In this document: piece after piece, positions 30,721 to 31,327 of the stretch
How the letters are laid out: every line of letters starts with the position of its first letter
How positions within the stretch are numbered: position 1 is the first letter of the stretch
Source of the DNA: Gnetum montanum
Taxonomy: Eukaryota > Streptophyta > Gnetopsida > Gnetales > Gnetaceae
DNA: 31,327 bases
Assembly: GCA_015680685.1 (NCBI GenBank)
Contig: MNCI01036264.1
Location: 207,435-238,761 of the forward strand
Direction of reading: 5' to 3'
Translations under genes and position numbers: made by a program
The notes under the pieces: model-generated
Databases searched by the model: none
The model's input: only the letters and a program-made list of their open reading frames with translations
Told to the model about the DNA's origin: nothing

Positions 30721-31065
30721 GTCGTGCACGAAGTCCAAGATGTGTACGGTTGATTAAGGAATTGGTTGCTCATCGCACTTAGGCTAGATTAGATTTTCTT
30801 ACCCTTTCCCTCCTAGCTTAGCTTAGTTAGTATTATTTTCCACTACCATCAGGAGTAGCATTAGAATTAGAACACATCATACACCTCATCTAGACTAAAC
30901 CATATGTGACATATGCAAAACTAGTCTAGGTGGGAAGACAGCGAACTGCGACCTAAGGCTAACTATCTAGGTGCTACAACTAGTCCATCTACGGAGTTCG
31001 ACCGGATCGCGCGTGCGATGCTCATTTCATATGGTTGAGTGTAGGGGTACCTCGCCACTCATCAT

Positions 31066-31083
31066 TGGCGCCATTGCCGGGGA
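31066..31083 (+). other. Primer-binding site of the gypsy element
   Basis: TGGCGCCATTGCCGGGGA begins two bases after the LTR end. It closely resembles the TGGCGCCGTTGCCGGGGA site known from Athila/Tat/Ogre-type plant gypsy elements, which pair with the 3' end of a tRNA (CCA terminus). One base differs from the usual form. Confidence 0.85.
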
Positions 31084-31327
31084 TGGTGCTAGTTATCTAG
31101 ATTAGTTATATCATACAAGGTCATTGTAAAGAACTTAACGATATATCTCTTAAAAATAAGTAATTATAAAAAGTCACATAAATTCACACACAACAATGCC
31201 TCTCCTGCAAGATGATAATAACGCCACACTTAGTGAGGAAGTTCATTGGAGAACCAATGAGTTATATGACGATAAAGGTTGAAGTATACAACCTGAAGTG
31301 GGAGTTTCCTATAAGAATGAACAAAAA
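31084..31327 (+). mobile_element. 5' leader and start of the gypsy internal region
   Basis: This is the untranslated leader after the primer site, followed by a possible Gag start at 31196 (MPLLQDDNNATLSEEVHW). That frame meets a TGA at 31280-31282 and stays open to the window edge after it. Either the stop is a mutation or the true Gag start lies beyond the window. No conserved Gag motif is visible in this short piece. Confidence 0.5.

Larger units (their letters stand above)
30080..31064 (+). mobile_element. 5' LTR of a Ty3/gypsy element (985 bp)
   Basis: The LTR begins TGATAAGACACG and ends CACTCATCA, so its ends form the inverted pair TGAT/ATCA. A primer-binding site starts two bases later. 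U3 holds a palindrome cluster (30115-30173) and a TATA box (30189-30197); a polyadenylation signal AATAAA lies at 30366-30371. A four-copy repeat sits at 30599-30720. CpGs are well kept, so it is fairly young. The preceding aggat (30075-30079) would be the target duplication. It shares block order with the old LTR at 1998-2852. Confidence 0.85.

Overview
The window looks like nuclear DNA of a seed plant with a large, repeat-rich genome, probably a gymnosperm. That placement is an inference. It rests on AT-rich sequence, one gene stretched over about 20.6 kb by multi-kilobase introns full of decayed transposons, and Ty3/gypsy, non-LTR and SINE-like debris on both flanks.

The only intact gene is on the minus strand (26894 down to 6253). 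I joined 24 coding exons by hand into a 3000-nt frame with no internal stop: 999 residues plus the stop. The order is signal peptide, paired-cysteine cap, 12 leucine-rich repeats (ten on identical 72-nt phase-2 exons), a malectin domain, one membrane helix, an RD-type Ser/Thr kinase and a short tail ending in EGR. This is the LRR-malectin receptor kinase group (LRR-RLK subfamily VIII-2, the group of Arabidopsis At1g56140, RFK1 and LMK1). Two of the 23 introns appear to use GC-AG borders.

Left flank (1-6252): a minus-strand gypsy element of one LTR family runs from an old, CpG-poor LTR (2852-1998) through a decayed PBS into a broken gag (about 1859-245). A second LTR of the same family, with intact CpG palindromes, starts at 61 and leaves the window. 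Upstream of the old LTR lies plus-strand gypsy pol debris (RNase H to integrase), then a minus-strand RTE-like reverse transcriptase relic, then a plus-strand LINE zinc-finger relic. At 5581-5667 there is a single decayed exon of a remorin gene.

Inside the gene, the large introns hold tRNA-derived SINE heads, a hairpin-rich GC island with an E/Q-rich decayed frame, degenerate tandem repeats and a small cluster of inverted repeats.

Right flank (26895-31327): upstream region of the kinase gene with no clear TATA box, a perfect 44-bp tandem duplication, a second copy of the repeat seen in intron 16, and a well-kept plus-strand 5' LTR (30080-31064). That LTR has a GATATC palindrome cluster, TATA box, polyadenylation signal, a four-copy internal repeat and a tRNA primer-binding site, followed by the start of an element that runs off the window.
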